From contig NZ_LMHY01000004.1 of assembly GCF_001429045.1 (NCBI RefSeq), positions 62,001-126,000 of the forward strand: a DNA stretch of 64,000 nt, in the 5' to 3' direction. Positions 34,634 through 43,796 of this stretch are shown in pieces. This DNA comes from Pseudomonas sp. Root71 (GTDB lineage: Bacteria; Pseudomonadota; Gammaproteobacteria; Pseudomonadales; Pseudomonadaceae). Positions within the stretch are counted from its first letter, which is position 1, and each line of letters starts with the position of its first letter. The notes under the pieces are model-generated. The model did no database searches. It was given only the letters and a program-made list of their open reading frames with translations, and had not been told where the DNA came from. A program made the translations under genes and the position numbers.

Positions 34634-34739
34634 TTGTTAGTGCTACCTTCAATTAGATAGCTATTCATAGCCGGAGCGCGGCTTACGTAGGCCGCCTCGC
34701 GTTTACTTCAACTCTCTCTGCCGTTTCGGAGCTCGACGC

Positions 34740-35744
34740 ATGACCGCTAATTCCCAGTCTCCCGTGTTCGTTTCAAGCGCTGCCGCGCAGGCCGTTTTCC
34801 GTTGGAAAGATGCGATTGCCGCGCTTCAGGCCGCTTATGGGCAACATTTGCCAGCCAGGGCTACCCCGCCTCGTACCGTTGCAAGTCTTGAAAAAACCTG
34901 GCTTCGCACCTTGCCGGCAATTCCGGCAAGTGGACGCTACTTCGGCGCCAAGCTGATGGGGTCGAACATGGGCGATGCGCCACCGGGGATCGAATACGTC
35001 ATCGTTCTGTTTGACCGAACGACCAATCGCATTGCCGCTTTCATTGACGCAAATCTGATGACTGGATTCCGGACTGCAGCTACGTCGGCAGCAGCCCTTG
35101 ACCGCCTCGCCCCACAGAAACCTGTTCGTCTAGCCGTCATTGGAAGTGGGTTGGAAGCCTCGATGCACACCCGTGCCTTCGCAAGTGTCCGCGAACTGAC
35201 CGAAATAACCGTCTACAGCCCGACGCCTGAACGGCGCGAAGCGTTTGCCACAGCGGCGACGCGAGATCTCGGTGTACCCGCTCGCGGAGTTGGTTCGGCA
35301 CAAGAGGCCGTGGAAGGCGCCGACATCGTGCTGACTGCCGCACGCTCACGCGATGAAAAGCCGATTTTGTTCGGCGAGTGGTTGAAGCCGGACGCCATTG
35401 TCGTTTCGATCGGTTCGACCATCCCGGAGCAGCGTGAAATAGACATTTCCGTCGTAGAGCGCAGTGACTTGATCATCTGCGACACCCTGGAAGAAGTGCT
35501 GGAAGAGACAGGAGACATGCTTGCTGCCCATACCGCCGGGATCGAATTTCGACACAAAGCCTTCAGCCTGTCTGACCTGATGAGTGGCGCCTGCAGTGAG
35601 CAGTTGAAGCAAGCCAAGGCCCCGATGTTTAAGTCAGTCGGCGGTGGTCTTCAAGACATTGTGGTAGCGGAACTCATCCTGACCAAGGCACTTGAAGCAG
35701 GGCTCGCAACACCACTGCCAATCGATTTTGAAACAAAGCGCTGA
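34740..35744 (+). CDS. Ornithine cyclodeaminase / mu-crystallin family protein
   Basis: A 334-residue protein of the OCD family. It shows RYFGAKLMGSNM, the substrate Arg in TGFRTAATSAAALDRL, the NAD motif AVIGSGLEASMHTRAF, and SIGSTIPEQREIDISVVE. OCD-family members include imine reductases (Delta1-pyrroline-2-carboxylate reductase), dehydratases and amino-acid cyclodeaminases. Its place with an aldolase-family lyase and an aldehyde dehydrogenase suggests reduction or deamination of a keto-acid-like intermediate. The function is otherwise not assignable. It starts after GGAG. Confidence 0.82.
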   Translation: MTANSQSPVFVSSAAAQAVFRWKDAIAALQAAYGQHLPARATPPRTVASLEKTWLRTLPAIPASGRYFGAKLMGSNMGDAPPGIEYVIVLFDRTTNRIAAFIDANLMTGFRTAATSAAALDRLAPQKPVRLAVIGSGLEASMHTRAFASVRELTEITVYSPTPERREAFATAATRDLGVPARGVGSAQEAVEGADIVLTAARSRDEKPILFGEWLKPDAIVVSIGSTIPEQREIDISVVERSDLIICDTLEEVLEETGDMLAAHTAGIEFRHKAFSLSDLMSGACSEQLKQAKAPMFKSVGGGLQDIVVAELILTKALEAGLATPLPIDFETKR

Positions 35745-35790
35745 GCGAACAGCGACGACTATCACCAACCCTGACTAACAGGAGCCTTAC

Positions 35791-36801
35791 ATGGCCAATT
35801 ACAATAAGAAAGACGCTCGAGACTGGGCACGCGAAAAACTCGTTGGGGTCGCCAACGTTACGATTCCAACAATGACCTCCGACTTCAAACGCATCAATGA
35901 GAAAGCCGTTCGCCACGACGTAGAACTGGCAATCAAGCATGGCTTCGTCGGTTCGCTGTCCTGCTCGGAGGTAGCCATCACCCAAGAGCAGTACGGTGAG
36001 TTCTGTCAAATCATGGCCGATCAAGCAGCCGGCCGTCTCGTGATCGTTCACCACGCGGTGTTCAACACGCTGGAAGATAACATTGAGGCCGTGAAGCGAG
36101 CCGAAGCTGCCGGCGCCGACCTTGTACTGCTTGGCTATCCTCCGTTCTTCTATCCGAAGTCCTATGACGAAGTATTCGAGTACACCAAGGCGATCTGCGA
36201 CGCGACGAACCTGGGCGTAATCATCTTCCCGCTGCCCGCCTGGGGTTTCAGCCGCTTGCACCCTGCCGATATTCCGCTGGCGGTGCTGCGTCGCATGGTC
36301 GACGAGATCCCCAACGTCGTTGCAATCAAAGCCGAAGGCGGACTGCCTTACATCATGTCGGCGATCGAAGTTCACCGCGAATTCCATGAAGAAGTCGTTA
36401 TCTCATCTCCGCTTGAGTATGAGTACGTGCCTTTGGCACAAGTGATGGACATCCCATTCTGCGGAACCAACTACTCCTCTTACTACGGCCCATTGCTACC
36501 ACAGATCCACAAGTTGATCCGTGCGGGCAACTACGATGAGGCAACTCAGCTCTGGTACAAAATGGATCCGGCACGTAAAGCGTTTGCAAGCCTCCCAATG
36601 GCGGCAAACGGGCTTCTCAATCGCATGATGTGGAAATACCAAGGCTGGTTGCAGGGTTACAACGGTGGTCCTATGCCGCACCCGACCCAACGTGTGTACC
36701 AGCGCGACATGGCTGTGCTACGTAAAGGGCTGGAAGCTGCTGGACTGAACCCGACCACCGACCTCGATGAAGCCTTCTTCATCGGTCGTAACTCCATTTG
36801 A
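35791..36801 (+). CDS. DapA/NAL-family lyase (hydratase-aldolase type?)
   Basis: A 336-residue TIM-barrel protein of the dihydrodipicolinate synthase / N-acetylneuraminate lyase family. The Schiff-base Lys is in VVAIKAEGG. The Tyr of the usual YNxP motif is missing; the sequence reads IIFPLPAWGF. Family members retro-aldolise pyruvate-containing compounds. An aromatic hydratase-aldolase releasing an aldehyde for the ALDH downstream is plausible, as is a deaminase of hydroxyproline-type pathways. An AGGAG ribosome site precedes the ATG. It lies 46 bases after the OCD gene. Confidence 0.82.
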   Translation: MANYNKKDARDWAREKLVGVANVTIPTMTSDFKRINEKAVRHDVELAIKHGFVGSLSCSEVAITQEQYGEFCQIMADQAAGRLVIVHHAVFNTLEDNIEAVKRAEAAGADLVLLGYPPFFYPKSYDEVFEYTKAICDATNLGVIIFPLPAWGFSRLHPADIPLAVLRRMVDEIPNVVAIKAEGGLPYIMSAIEVHREFHEEVVISSPLEYEYVPLAQVMDIPFCGTNYSSYYGPLLPQIHKLIRAGNYDEATQLWYKMDPARKAFASLPMAANGLLNRMMWKYQGWLQGYNGGPMPHPTQRVYQRDMAVLRKGLEAAGLNPTTDLDEAFFIGRNSI

Positions 36802-36811
36802 GGTCTGCCCG

Positions 36812-38281
36812 ATGAATAGCACCGCAACCTTGAATCTGAAAGACCCCGACCTGCTGCGTCAGGCAATGTTGATCGACGGCGAATGGGTCCAGGCAGACAG
36901 TGGCCAGACAATCGAGATCCGCAATCCAGCCACTGGTGAATGGGTAGCGCGCGTACCAAACGGTGGAGAGTCCGAGACTCGCCGCGCAATCGCAGCGGCC
37001 GAACGCGCCATGCAGGGATGGCGCAAGACGCTGCCAAAGGAGCGTGCAAAGGTCCTGCGCAAGCTCTATGAGCTAATGCTTGAAAACATCGAGGACCTGG
37101 CGGTCATCCTGACGGCCGAACAGGGTAAGCCCTTGGTGGAATCCCGTGGCGAAATCCTTTACGCCGCAAGCTTCATCGAATGGTTCGGGGAAGAGGCGAA
37201 GCGCGTGAATGGCGACATCATTCCGCAGAATGTAGACGGTCGGCGCATTCTCGTGCAGAAAGCCCCTATCGGTGTTTTTGCAGCCATCACACCGTGGAAC
37301 TTCCCCTCCGCGATGATTACACGCAAAGCCGGTCCGGGCTGGGCGGTTGGTTGCGCTGGAGTTATCAAGCCGGCCAGTCAGACCCCCCTTTCGGCACTGG
37401 CTTTGGCCGTACTCGCCGAGCGCGCCGGTCTGCCGCCTGGTGTGTGCAACGTCGTCACGGGCTCGGCCCGCGCAATCGGCGGGGAGCTCACCGCAAACCC
37501 GGTCGTTCGGAAGTTGTCTTTCACAGGTTCGACCGAAGTTGGATCGCTGCTGCTGGCCCAGTGCGCTCCGACCATCAAAAAGGCGAGTATGGAACTGGGC
37601 GGCAACGCGCCGTTCATCGTCTTTGACGATGCTGATATCGATGCCGCAGTGAAAGGTGCAATTGCCGCCAAGTACCGCAACACAGGTCAAGCCTGCGTTG
37701 CCGCCAACCGCATGCTCGTTCAATCGGGTGTTTACGATCAGTTTGCGAAGAAGCTCGCGGATGCAGCCGCTGCGCTCAGGGTTGGTAATGGCATGGATGA
37801 CGGTGTGGTACTGGGTCCGCTCATCAATGGGGATGCAGTGCAAAAGGTCGAAGAGCACATTGCCGATGCGGTGAAAAAAGGTGCACGCATTGCTACCGGA
37901 GGCAAGCGTCACCCCTTGGGCGGTAGTTACTTCGAGCCAACAGTGCTCACCGATGTGTCACGCGATGCACTGATCTTCAATGATGAAACCTTCGGCCCTG
38001 TCGCTCCCCTCTTCCGTTTCGAGACTGAGGACGAGGCAATTGCGATGGCCAACGACACACCTTTTGGCTTGGCAGCCTATGTGTACGCACGTGACGTCGG
38101 TCTGATCTTCCGTGTCGTCGACAATCTTGAGTTCGGCATGGTGGGCGTCAACGAGGGGATGATCTCCACAGAAGTTGCACCCTTCGGCGGCGTGAAGACC
38201 TCCGGACTTGGCCGGGAAGGCTCAAAATACGGGATCGACGACTACCTGGAAATCAAGTACGTCGCACTGGGCGGCTTGTAA
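36812..38281 (+). CDS. NAD(P)-dependent aldehyde dehydrogenase (GabD-like)
   Basis: A 489-residue aldehyde dehydrogenase with PWNFPSAMITRK, SFTGSTEVG, the catalytic Glu in MELGGNAP and the nucleophile Cys in NTGQACVAANR. The NTGQxCVA sequence is typical of succinate-semialdehyde-type and some aromatic aldehyde dehydrogenases. The ATG at 36812 has GAGGT upstream; a longer frame at 36767 would overlap the lyase gene. It would oxidise the aldehyde released by the lyase. Confidence 0.88.
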   Translation: MNSTATLNLKDPDLLRQAMLIDGEWVQADSGQTIEIRNPATGEWVARVPNGGESETRRAIAAAERAMQGWRKTLPKERAKVLRKLYELMLENIEDLAVILTAEQGKPLVESRGEILYAASFIEWFGEEAKRVNGDIIPQNVDGRRILVQKAPIGVFAAITPWNFPSAMITRKAGPGWAVGCAGVIKPASQTPLSALALAVLAERAGLPPGVCNVVTGSARAIGGELTANPVVRKLSFTGSTEVGSLLLAQCAPTIKKASMELGGNAPFIVFDDADIDAAVKGAIAAKYRNTGQACVAANRMLVQSGVYDQFAKKLADAAAALRVGNGMDDGVVLGPLINGDAVQKVEEHIADAVKKGARIATGGKRHPLGGSYFEPTVLTDVSRDALIFNDETFGPVAPLFRFETEDEAIAMANDTPFGLAAYVYARDVGLIFRVVDNLEFGMVGVNEGMISTEVAPFGGVKTSGLGREGSKYGIDDYLEIKYVALGGL

Positions 38282-38373
38282 GCCGGCGATAGTGGGTGAG
38301 GTGGTGTATGTCTATAAAACATGCGCCCTCACCTACACGCATTCATCACGGCGCTGTAAATTTTGCTCAATGG

Positions 38374-38400
38374 CCTCACTGATAAGACGTATCAGTGGGG
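38374..38400. terminator. Stem-loop after the OCD/lyase/ALDH operon
   Basis: CCTCACTGATA and TATCAGTGGGG pair with one mismatch over an AGACG loop. No T-run follows, so this is only a likely transcript-end hairpin. Confidence 0.45.
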
Positions 38401-38516
38401 CTCCAAACCCTCGTCTCGCTCTACGAGATCGACACAAGTTACGCATCTGATACCACGGCCAAAAGCAGACACTCACTAGGCAATCTGATGAGATGCGGCG
38501 TGTAATGACATCCAGT

Positions 38517-39431
38517 TCAATAATTGAAGTCATGCCCCAACTCCGCCTGCATCCACTCCAGAAATCTTCTGACCCTTGGGAAGTTGGAATGCGCTTTCGG
38601 GAAAACCAGGTGGTGTGCAGTGATTGCCGCACTCAACTGCGGCACTACCTCGACCAACGTTCCACGCGCTAGATAATCCTGCGCAAGCAGTGTGCTTTCC
38701 AGGGCAAATCCAAGCCCGTGGCTGGCTGCCTCCAGCGTCATGTAGGAACGGTCAAAACTCAGTGTGTAAGGCTTTTCAGGGCGCGATAAACCATGTTGTG
38801 CAAACAACTGTGGCCACTTGATCAGCGTCGCCTCCGACAGAATCAGGTTGCAGTCCAGCAAATCCGCAATGGCATGAATGGGTCGTTTTTCCAGGAGTTT
38901 GGGAGAAGCCATGACCGCGATTTTTTCATTGCGCACCGTGCGCACTTCGAAACTAGGCCAGTTGGGCATTCCGTGGCGGATGTCCACGTCGATCTTGTCC
39001 CGGCTGAAGTGCAGTGACTCATAGGAACACGAAAGGTTGAGCTGGATGTCAGGATGACTCTGGCGGAATTGCTCCAGACGCGGCATCAGCCACAGCAGTC
39101 CGAAACTGGGCGATGAGTGCAAGCGCAGGCAATCGAGGCTGAAGTCACTGGTCGCGCGCTCGGTCGCCACGGCAAGGCTGTGCAGGATGCCGGACACCTC
39201 GGTCAGGTACTGCTCGCCCACCGGCGTCAGGGTCACGCCTCTGGCGGTTCGGAAAAACAGCTGTCGCCCGATCATCGCCTCAAGCTTGGCCAATTGGTGG
39301 CTGACCGCCGAAGGCGTTAAGTCCAGCAATTCGGCAGCGCGGGCGACATTGCCAAAACGCGCTGTCTGCTCAAAGGCCTGAATGGCTTTCAGGGGTGGCA
39401 GTGTCGGGGGTACTTCGCCGGTTGAACGCAT
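38517..39431 (-). CDS. LysR-type regulator (GcvA-like)
   Basis: A 304-residue LysR protein. The N-terminal HTH covers LPPLKAIQAFEQTARFGNVARAAELLDLTPSAVSHQLAKLE, and the effector domain follows with HPDIQLNLS and DVDIRHGMPNW. The ATG at 39431 has GGAAAAA upstream. It is divergent from the SDR at 39639 and presumably regulates the SDR/MFS/transketolase operon. A T-N11-A box (39511-39523) lies between them. Confidence 0.88.
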   Translation of the reverse strand: MRSTGEVPPTLPPLKAIQAFEQTARFGNVARAAELLDLTPSAVSHQLAKLEAMIGRQLFFRTARGVTLTPVGEQYLTEVSGILHSLAVATERATSDFSLDCLRLHSSPSFGLLWLMPRLEQFRQSHPDIQLNLSCSYESLHFSRDKIDVDIRHGMPNWPSFEVRTVRNEKIAVMASPKLLEKRPIHAIADLLDCNLILSEATLIKWPQLFAQHGLSRPEKPYTLSFDRSYMTLEAASHGLGFALESTLLAQDYLARGTLVEVVPQLSAAITAHHLVFPKAHSNFPRVRRFLEWMQAELGHDFNY

Positions 39432-39510
39432 GGTGATGGTTTTTCCGCTGTAAATAGCCTGAGCCGGGCATCGAGCCATTCAACCATCCAACTGCAAAAA
39501 TGACGAGTGC

Positions 39511-39523
39511 TGAATTTTTTTCA
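39511..39523. promoter_or_regulatory. Candidate LysR box (TGAA-N5-TTCA)
   Basis: A T-N11-A dyad, TGAATTTTTTTCA, between the divergent LysR and SDR genes. Confidence 0.4.
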
Positions 39524-39638
39524 GTACCCAGTGAAGTTCGCGTTATTGCTCAGGAACGGGGTGGAGCACAAGCTGAGTCATCGATTCGCTACGGATCGAC
39601 CCAATAGCACTCTCCAATAAGAACAATGAGGTACTCCC

Positions 39639-40388
39639 ATGCTTCTCCAAGGCAAAGTCGCGATCATCACCGGTGCAGCCTCCGCACGTGGCATTGGCCG
39701 CGCGACAGCGACCACCTTCGCGCAACAGGGCGCACAGGTTGTGATCCTCGACTTGGATGAATCCGCCGCCCGCGATGCCGCCGCCTCCCTGGGCGAAGGC
39801 CATCTGGGTCTGGCCGCCAACGTCGCTGATGAATCACAGGTTCAGCAGGCCGTCGCGAAAATCATCGAGCATTTCGGTCGCATCGACATTCTGGTCAACA
39901 ATGCTGGCATCACCCAGCCTCTCAAAACCCTGGATATTCGCCCTTCGGACTACGACAAGGTGCTGGACGTAAGCCTGCGCGGCACCCTGCTCATGTCCCA
40001 GGCAGTGATTCCGCTGATGCGCCAGCAGTCCGGCGGCAGCATCGTCTGCATGTCCTCGGTTTCCGCGCAACGAGGCGGTGGCATTTTCGGCGGCCCTCAC
40101 TACAGTGCCGCCAAAGCGGGTGTGCTGGGCCTGGCCAAAGCCATGGCGCGGGAACTGGGACCGGACAAGGTGCGCGTCAACTCCATCGCCCCCGGCTTGA
40201 TCCACACCGACATCACCGGCGGCCTGATGCAGGACGACCGTCGCCACGCGATCATCGACGGCATCCCCCTGGGGCGTCTGGGGGAAGCTCAGGACGTCGC
40301 CAATGCGGCCCTGTTCCTGGCCAGCGACCTATCCTCTTACCTGACCGGCATCACCCTGGATGTGAACGGCGGCATGCTGATTCACTGA
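39639..40388 (+). CDS. FabG-like short-chain dehydrogenase
   Basis: A 249-residue classical SDR. TGAASARGIGRA binds the cofactor and LDLD favours NAD. NNAG, Ser in SSVSAQRGG, and YSAAK are intact. It is the first gene of an operon with an MFS transporter and a split transketolase. It likely oxidises a sugar alcohol, hydroxy acid or similar polyol before transketolase action. GAGG lies upstream of the ATG. Confidence 0.88.
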   Translation: MLLQGKVAIITGAASARGIGRATATTFAQQGAQVVILDLDESAARDAAASLGEGHLGLAANVADESQVQQAVAKIIEHFGRIDILVNNAGITQPLKTLDIRPSDYDKVLDVSLRGTLLMSQAVIPLMRQQSGGSIVCMSSVSAQRGGGIFGGPHYSAAKAGVLGLAKAMARELGPDKVRVNSIAPGLIHTDITGGLMQDDRRHAIIDGIPLGRLGEAQDVANAALFLASDLSSYLTGITLDVNGGMLIH

Positions 40389-40488
40389 GTACACCTGGGC
40401 GGGCCTGCCCGGCCCGTGCGGTTCTGGATCGACGATGCAGCCGGGCCTCGGGCCCTGGCGGTCAATAAAAACAAGAGATCGAACCATC

Positions 40489-41787
40489 ATGACAACACTG
40501 TCGCTCGAAGCGGTTTCGACCGTGCGCTCCTCCGCCTACCGTAAAACGGCCTGGCGCCTGATGCCGTTCCTGATGCTGTGCTATCTGTGCGCGTATCTGG
40601 ACCGGGTCAACGTCGGCTTCGCCAAGCTGCAAATGATGAACGACCTGGCCCTCAGCGAAACAGTCTATGGACTGGGCGCGGGCATGTTCTTCATCGGTTA
40701 CTTCCTCTGCGAGGTGCCGAGCAACATCATCCTGCACAAGGTCGGCGCTCGGGTCTGGATCGCCCGCATCATGATCACCTGGGGCATCGTCTCGGCCCTG
40801 TTCGCCTTCGTCGAAACTGCCTGGCAATTCTATGCCTTGCGCTTTCTGCTTGGCATTGCCGAAGCCGGCCTGGCGCCGGGCCTGTTGCTGTACCTGACCT
40901 ACTGGTTCCCGTCCTACCGCCGTGCACGCATGACCGTGTTGTGGTTCATCGCCATTCCGCTGTCGGGCATGGTGGGTGGCCCTCTTTCCGGCTGGATCAT
41001 GAACCACTTTGCCGGCCTGCACGGTTGGGCCGGCTGGCAATGGATGTTCGTGCTCGAAGCTGTGCCCACCGTTCTTATCGGCTTGCTGGTACTGAGCTAC
41101 CTCAAGGATGGCGTACATCAAGCCACCTGGCTCGATGACGACGAAAAAGCACTGATCCGCCGCGAGCTGGCCGAGGATGACCAGCAGAAAATCACCCATG
41201 CGTCGGTGGGCGAGTTTATTCGCGACCGTCGTCTGTGGTTGCTCGCAGGCATCTACTTCTGCGTTGTAATGGGCCAGTACGCGATCACCTTCTGGCTACC
41301 GACACTGGTACGCAACGCCGGGGTTTCCGATCCGCTGCACATCGGTTTCCTGACCAGCCTGCCCTACCTCTGCGCCATCGTGGCAATGCTGCTGGTCGGT
41401 CGCAGTGGCGACAAACACCGCGAGCGACGCTGGCACCTGATCGCCCCGATGATTGCCGGCGCACTCGGCCTGACTCTCGCCGCATTGCTGGGCGGCAATA
41501 TCGTCCTGTCCATCCTGAGCCTGTGCCTGGCGGCGTCCGGCATTCTGTCGGCGACGTCGCTGTTCTGGATGCTGCCCACCACATTGCTCGGGGGCGTTTC
41601 CGCCGCCGCGGGCATTGCGGCAATCAACAGCTTCGCCAACCTCGCCGGGTTCTGCTCGCCTTACCTGATCGGCTGGATCACCACACAGACCGGCTCCAGC
41701 GCCATCGGCATGTACCTGATCACCGGTGTGCTGGTGAGCGGCGCCCTGCTGGTCCTGCGCATTCCCGCCGCCCTGGTCAATCGTTGA
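40489..41787 (+). CDS. MFS transporter, ACS family
   Basis: A 432-residue 12-helix transporter, homologous to HpaX (CAYLDRVNVGFAKLQM, GIAEAGLAPGLLLYLTYWFP). The ATG at 40489 has AAGAGA upstream. ACS-family proteins import organic anions (tartrate, glucarate, 4-HPA). Within this operon it probably brings in the acid or sugar-acid substrate. Confidence 0.85.
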   Translation: MTTLSLEAVSTVRSSAYRKTAWRLMPFLMLCYLCAYLDRVNVGFAKLQMMNDLALSETVYGLGAGMFFIGYFLCEVPSNIILHKVGARVWIARIMITWGIVSALFAFVETAWQFYALRFLLGIAEAGLAPGLLLYLTYWFPSYRRARMTVLWFIAIPLSGMVGGPLSGWIMNHFAGLHGWAGWQWMFVLEAVPTVLIGLLVLSYLKDGVHQATWLDDDEKALIRRELAEDDQQKITHASVGEFIRDRRLWLLAGIYFCVVMGQYAITFWLPTLVRNAGVSDPLHIGFLTSLPYLCAIVAMLLVGRSGDKHRERRWHLIAPMIAGALGLTLAALLGGNIVLSILSLCLAASGILSATSLFWMLPTTLLGGVSAAAGIAAINSFANLAGFCSPYLIGWITTQTGSSAIGMYLITGVLVSGALLVLRIPAALVNR

Positions 41788-41804
41788 GTTAACGGAGTTT
41801 CATC

Positions 41805-42653
41805 ATGACAACCCAGTCTTCACACGCTTCAAGCAAGAGTCTGGCGCAGCGCGCCCACAATATTCGTCGTCACTCGCTGCGCATGGGACAAGTCCAGGGC
41901 CAGGGTTATGTCGGCCAGGCCCTCGGGGCGGCCGACCTGCTGGCCGTGTCCTACTTCCATGCGTTGAATCTTAAGCCTGAGGACCCGGAATGGGAGGAAC
42001 GTGATCGCTTCTACCTCTCCATCGGTCACTACGCCATTGCGCTGTATGCCGCCCTGATCGAAGCCAAAATCATCCCGCTCGATGAACTGGAAACCTACGG
42101 TTCGGACGACAGCCGCCTGCCGATGTCGGGCATGGCCGCCTACACCCCGGGCATGGAAATCACCGGGGGCTCGCTGGGTCAGGGCCTGGGCATCGCTGTC
42201 GGTGCCTGCCTGGGTCTCAAGCGCAAAGGCTCGGCCTCCTTCGTCTACAACCTGCTGTCGGACGGCGAGCTGAATGAAGGCTCGACCTGGGAAGCCGTGA
42301 TGTCGGCGGCGCACTGGAAGCTCGACAACCTGATCGCCATCGTCGACGTCAACAATCAGCAAGCCGATGGCTATTCGAGCGAAATCCTGTCGTTCGAACC
42401 CATTGTCGATCGCTGGCAAGCGTTCGGCTGGTTCACCCAGCGCGTCGATGGCAACGACATCGATGCACTGGTCGCGGCATTCGATGCCGCTCGCCATCAT
42501 CCCGGCGCCCAGCCACGAGTGATCATCTGCGACACCAAAATGGGCAAGGGCGTGCCCTTCCTGGAAACCCGCGAGAAGACGCACTTCATTCGCGTGGAAG
42601 AGCACGAATGGGATCTGGCACTGAACAATCTTGAAGAAGGAAAAAACCAATGA
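41805..42653 (+). CDS. Transketolase, N-terminal (TPP-binding) subunit
   Basis: A 282-residue half-transketolase. It has the TPP motif GDGELNEGSTWEAVMSAAHW and NNQQADG, plus ITGGSLGQGLGIAVGACLG. It lacks the pyrimidine-binding half, which is encoded by the next gene and overlaps it by four bases. Such split enzymes serve as dedicated ketol transferases in sugar catabolism (for example apulose-4-phosphate transketolase AptAB, from established knowledge). The substrate here is unknown. Confidence 0.88.
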   Translation: MTTQSSHASSKSLAQRAHNIRRHSLRMGQVQGQGYVGQALGAADLLAVSYFHALNLKPEDPEWEERDRFYLSIGHYAIALYAALIEAKIIPLDELETYGSDDSRLPMSGMAAYTPGMEITGGSLGQGLGIAVGACLGLKRKGSASFVYNLLSDGELNEGSTWEAVMSAAHWKLDNLIAIVDVNNQQADGYSSEILSFEPIVDRWQAFGWFTQRVDGNDIDALVAAFDAARHHPGAQPRVIICDTKMGKGVPFLETREKTHFIRVEEHEWDLALNNLEEGKNQ

Positions 42654-43672
42654 GCAATGCCGCAAACACTCCGACTTCGACTGCCGAGCCGATCAAGAAG
42701 CGTCTGACTACCTCGGCGATGATCGCCTCCATTGCTTCGGAAGGCCAAGCCACCAAGTCGGCGCCTTTCGGACATGCATTAGCCGCGCTTGCCGATCAGC
42801 GTCAGGACATCGTCGGGCTGTCCGCCGATCTGTCCAAGTACACCGACCTGCACATCTTCGCCAAGGCCCATCCCGACCGTTTCTATCAAATGGGCATGGC
42901 CGAGCAATTGCTGATGAGCGCGGCCGCCGGCATGGCCCGAGAAGGCTTCGTGCCGTTTGCCACCACCTACGCGGTGTTCGCTTCGCGCCGTGCCTATGAC
43001 TTCATCTGCATGGCCATCGCCGAGGAAAACCTCAACGTCAAGATCGTCTGCGGCCTGCCCGGCCTAACCACCGGTTACGGCCCAAGCCACCAGGCTACGG
43101 ACGACCTGGCGATCTTCCGCGCCATGCCTAACTTGATGATCGTCGATCCGTGCGATGCACTCGAAATCGAACAGGCCGTGCCCGCCATCGCCGCGCATCA
43201 GGGGCCGGTGTACATGCGTTTGCTGCGCGGCAATGTGCCGCTGGTGCTGGACGAGTACGGCTACAAGTTCGAGATCGGCAAAGCCAAGACCCTGCGCACC
43301 GGTAACGACGTTCTGATCATCTCCACCGGCCTGATGACCATGCGCGCACTGGAAGCCGCCAAGGCACTGCAAACCGACGGCGTCGATGTCGCCGTGCTGC
43401 ACGTACCGACGATCAAACCCCTGGATGTGCAAACCATTCTTGCCGAGGCAAGGAAGCCAGGTCGGCTGGTGGTCACAGCAGAAAACAGTTCGATCATTGG
43501 CGGTCTTGGCGAGGCCGTTGCAGGGGTGCTGCTGCGTAACGGAGTGACGCCAACTTTCAGGCAGATTGCTTTGCCCGACGCGTTCCTTGACGCAGGTGCC
43601 CTGCCGACGTTGCATGATCGTTACGGAATCTCAACTCAAGCCGTTTGCGCACAGATTAAAGGTTGGCTGTAA
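42650..43672 (+). CDS. Transketolase, C-terminal (pyrimidine-binding) subunit
   Basis: A 340-residue partner with the Transket_pyr domain (about 35-200, with FYQMGMAEQLLMSAAAGMA) and the C-terminal domain (about 215-330, with ENSSIIGGLGEAVAG). Its ATG overlaps the stop of the N-terminal subunit gene, giving equal amounts. It starts after AAGGA. It is the last gene of the operon and is followed by a hairpin. Confidence 0.88.
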   Translation: MSNAANTPTSTAEPIKKRLTTSAMIASIASEGQATKSAPFGHALAALADQRQDIVGLSADLSKYTDLHIFAKAHPDRFYQMGMAEQLLMSAAAGMAREGFVPFATTYAVFASRRAYDFICMAIAEENLNVKIVCGLPGLTTGYGPSHQATDDLAIFRAMPNLMIVDPCDALEIEQAVPAIAAHQGPVYMRLLRGNVPLVLDEYGYKFEIGKAKTLRTGNDVLIISTGLMTMRALEAAKALQTDGVDVAVLHVPTIKPLDVQTILAEARKPGRLVVTAENSSIIGGLGEAVAGVLLRNGVTPTFRQIALPDAFLDAGALPTLHDRYGISTQAVCAQIKGWL

Positions 43673-43684
43673 CCGCACTCCAAA

Positions 43685-43704
43685 GGCACCTGCCCCCAGG
43701 TGCC
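43685..43704. terminator. Stem-loop after the transketolase operon
   Basis: GGCACCTG and CAGGTGCC form an 8-bp stem with a CCCC loop just after the stop at 43672. The T-run is poor. Confidence 0.5.
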
Positions 43705-43796
43705 GTTCAACTCGATGCAAGTTAGTAAACTTCCTCAGCCTCTAACGTCATGACTATGAAACCAGACGGGCTTCCTGATTCGGTAGCTCAAAGCAA

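Larger units (their letters stand above)
34240..34739. other. Divergent regulatory region between monooxygenase and OCD operon
   Basis: No convincing gene in 500 bases. Two related operator-like sites (34522-34537 and 34618-34633) sit 81 bases apart, which would let one regulator control both directions. Confidence 0.5.
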
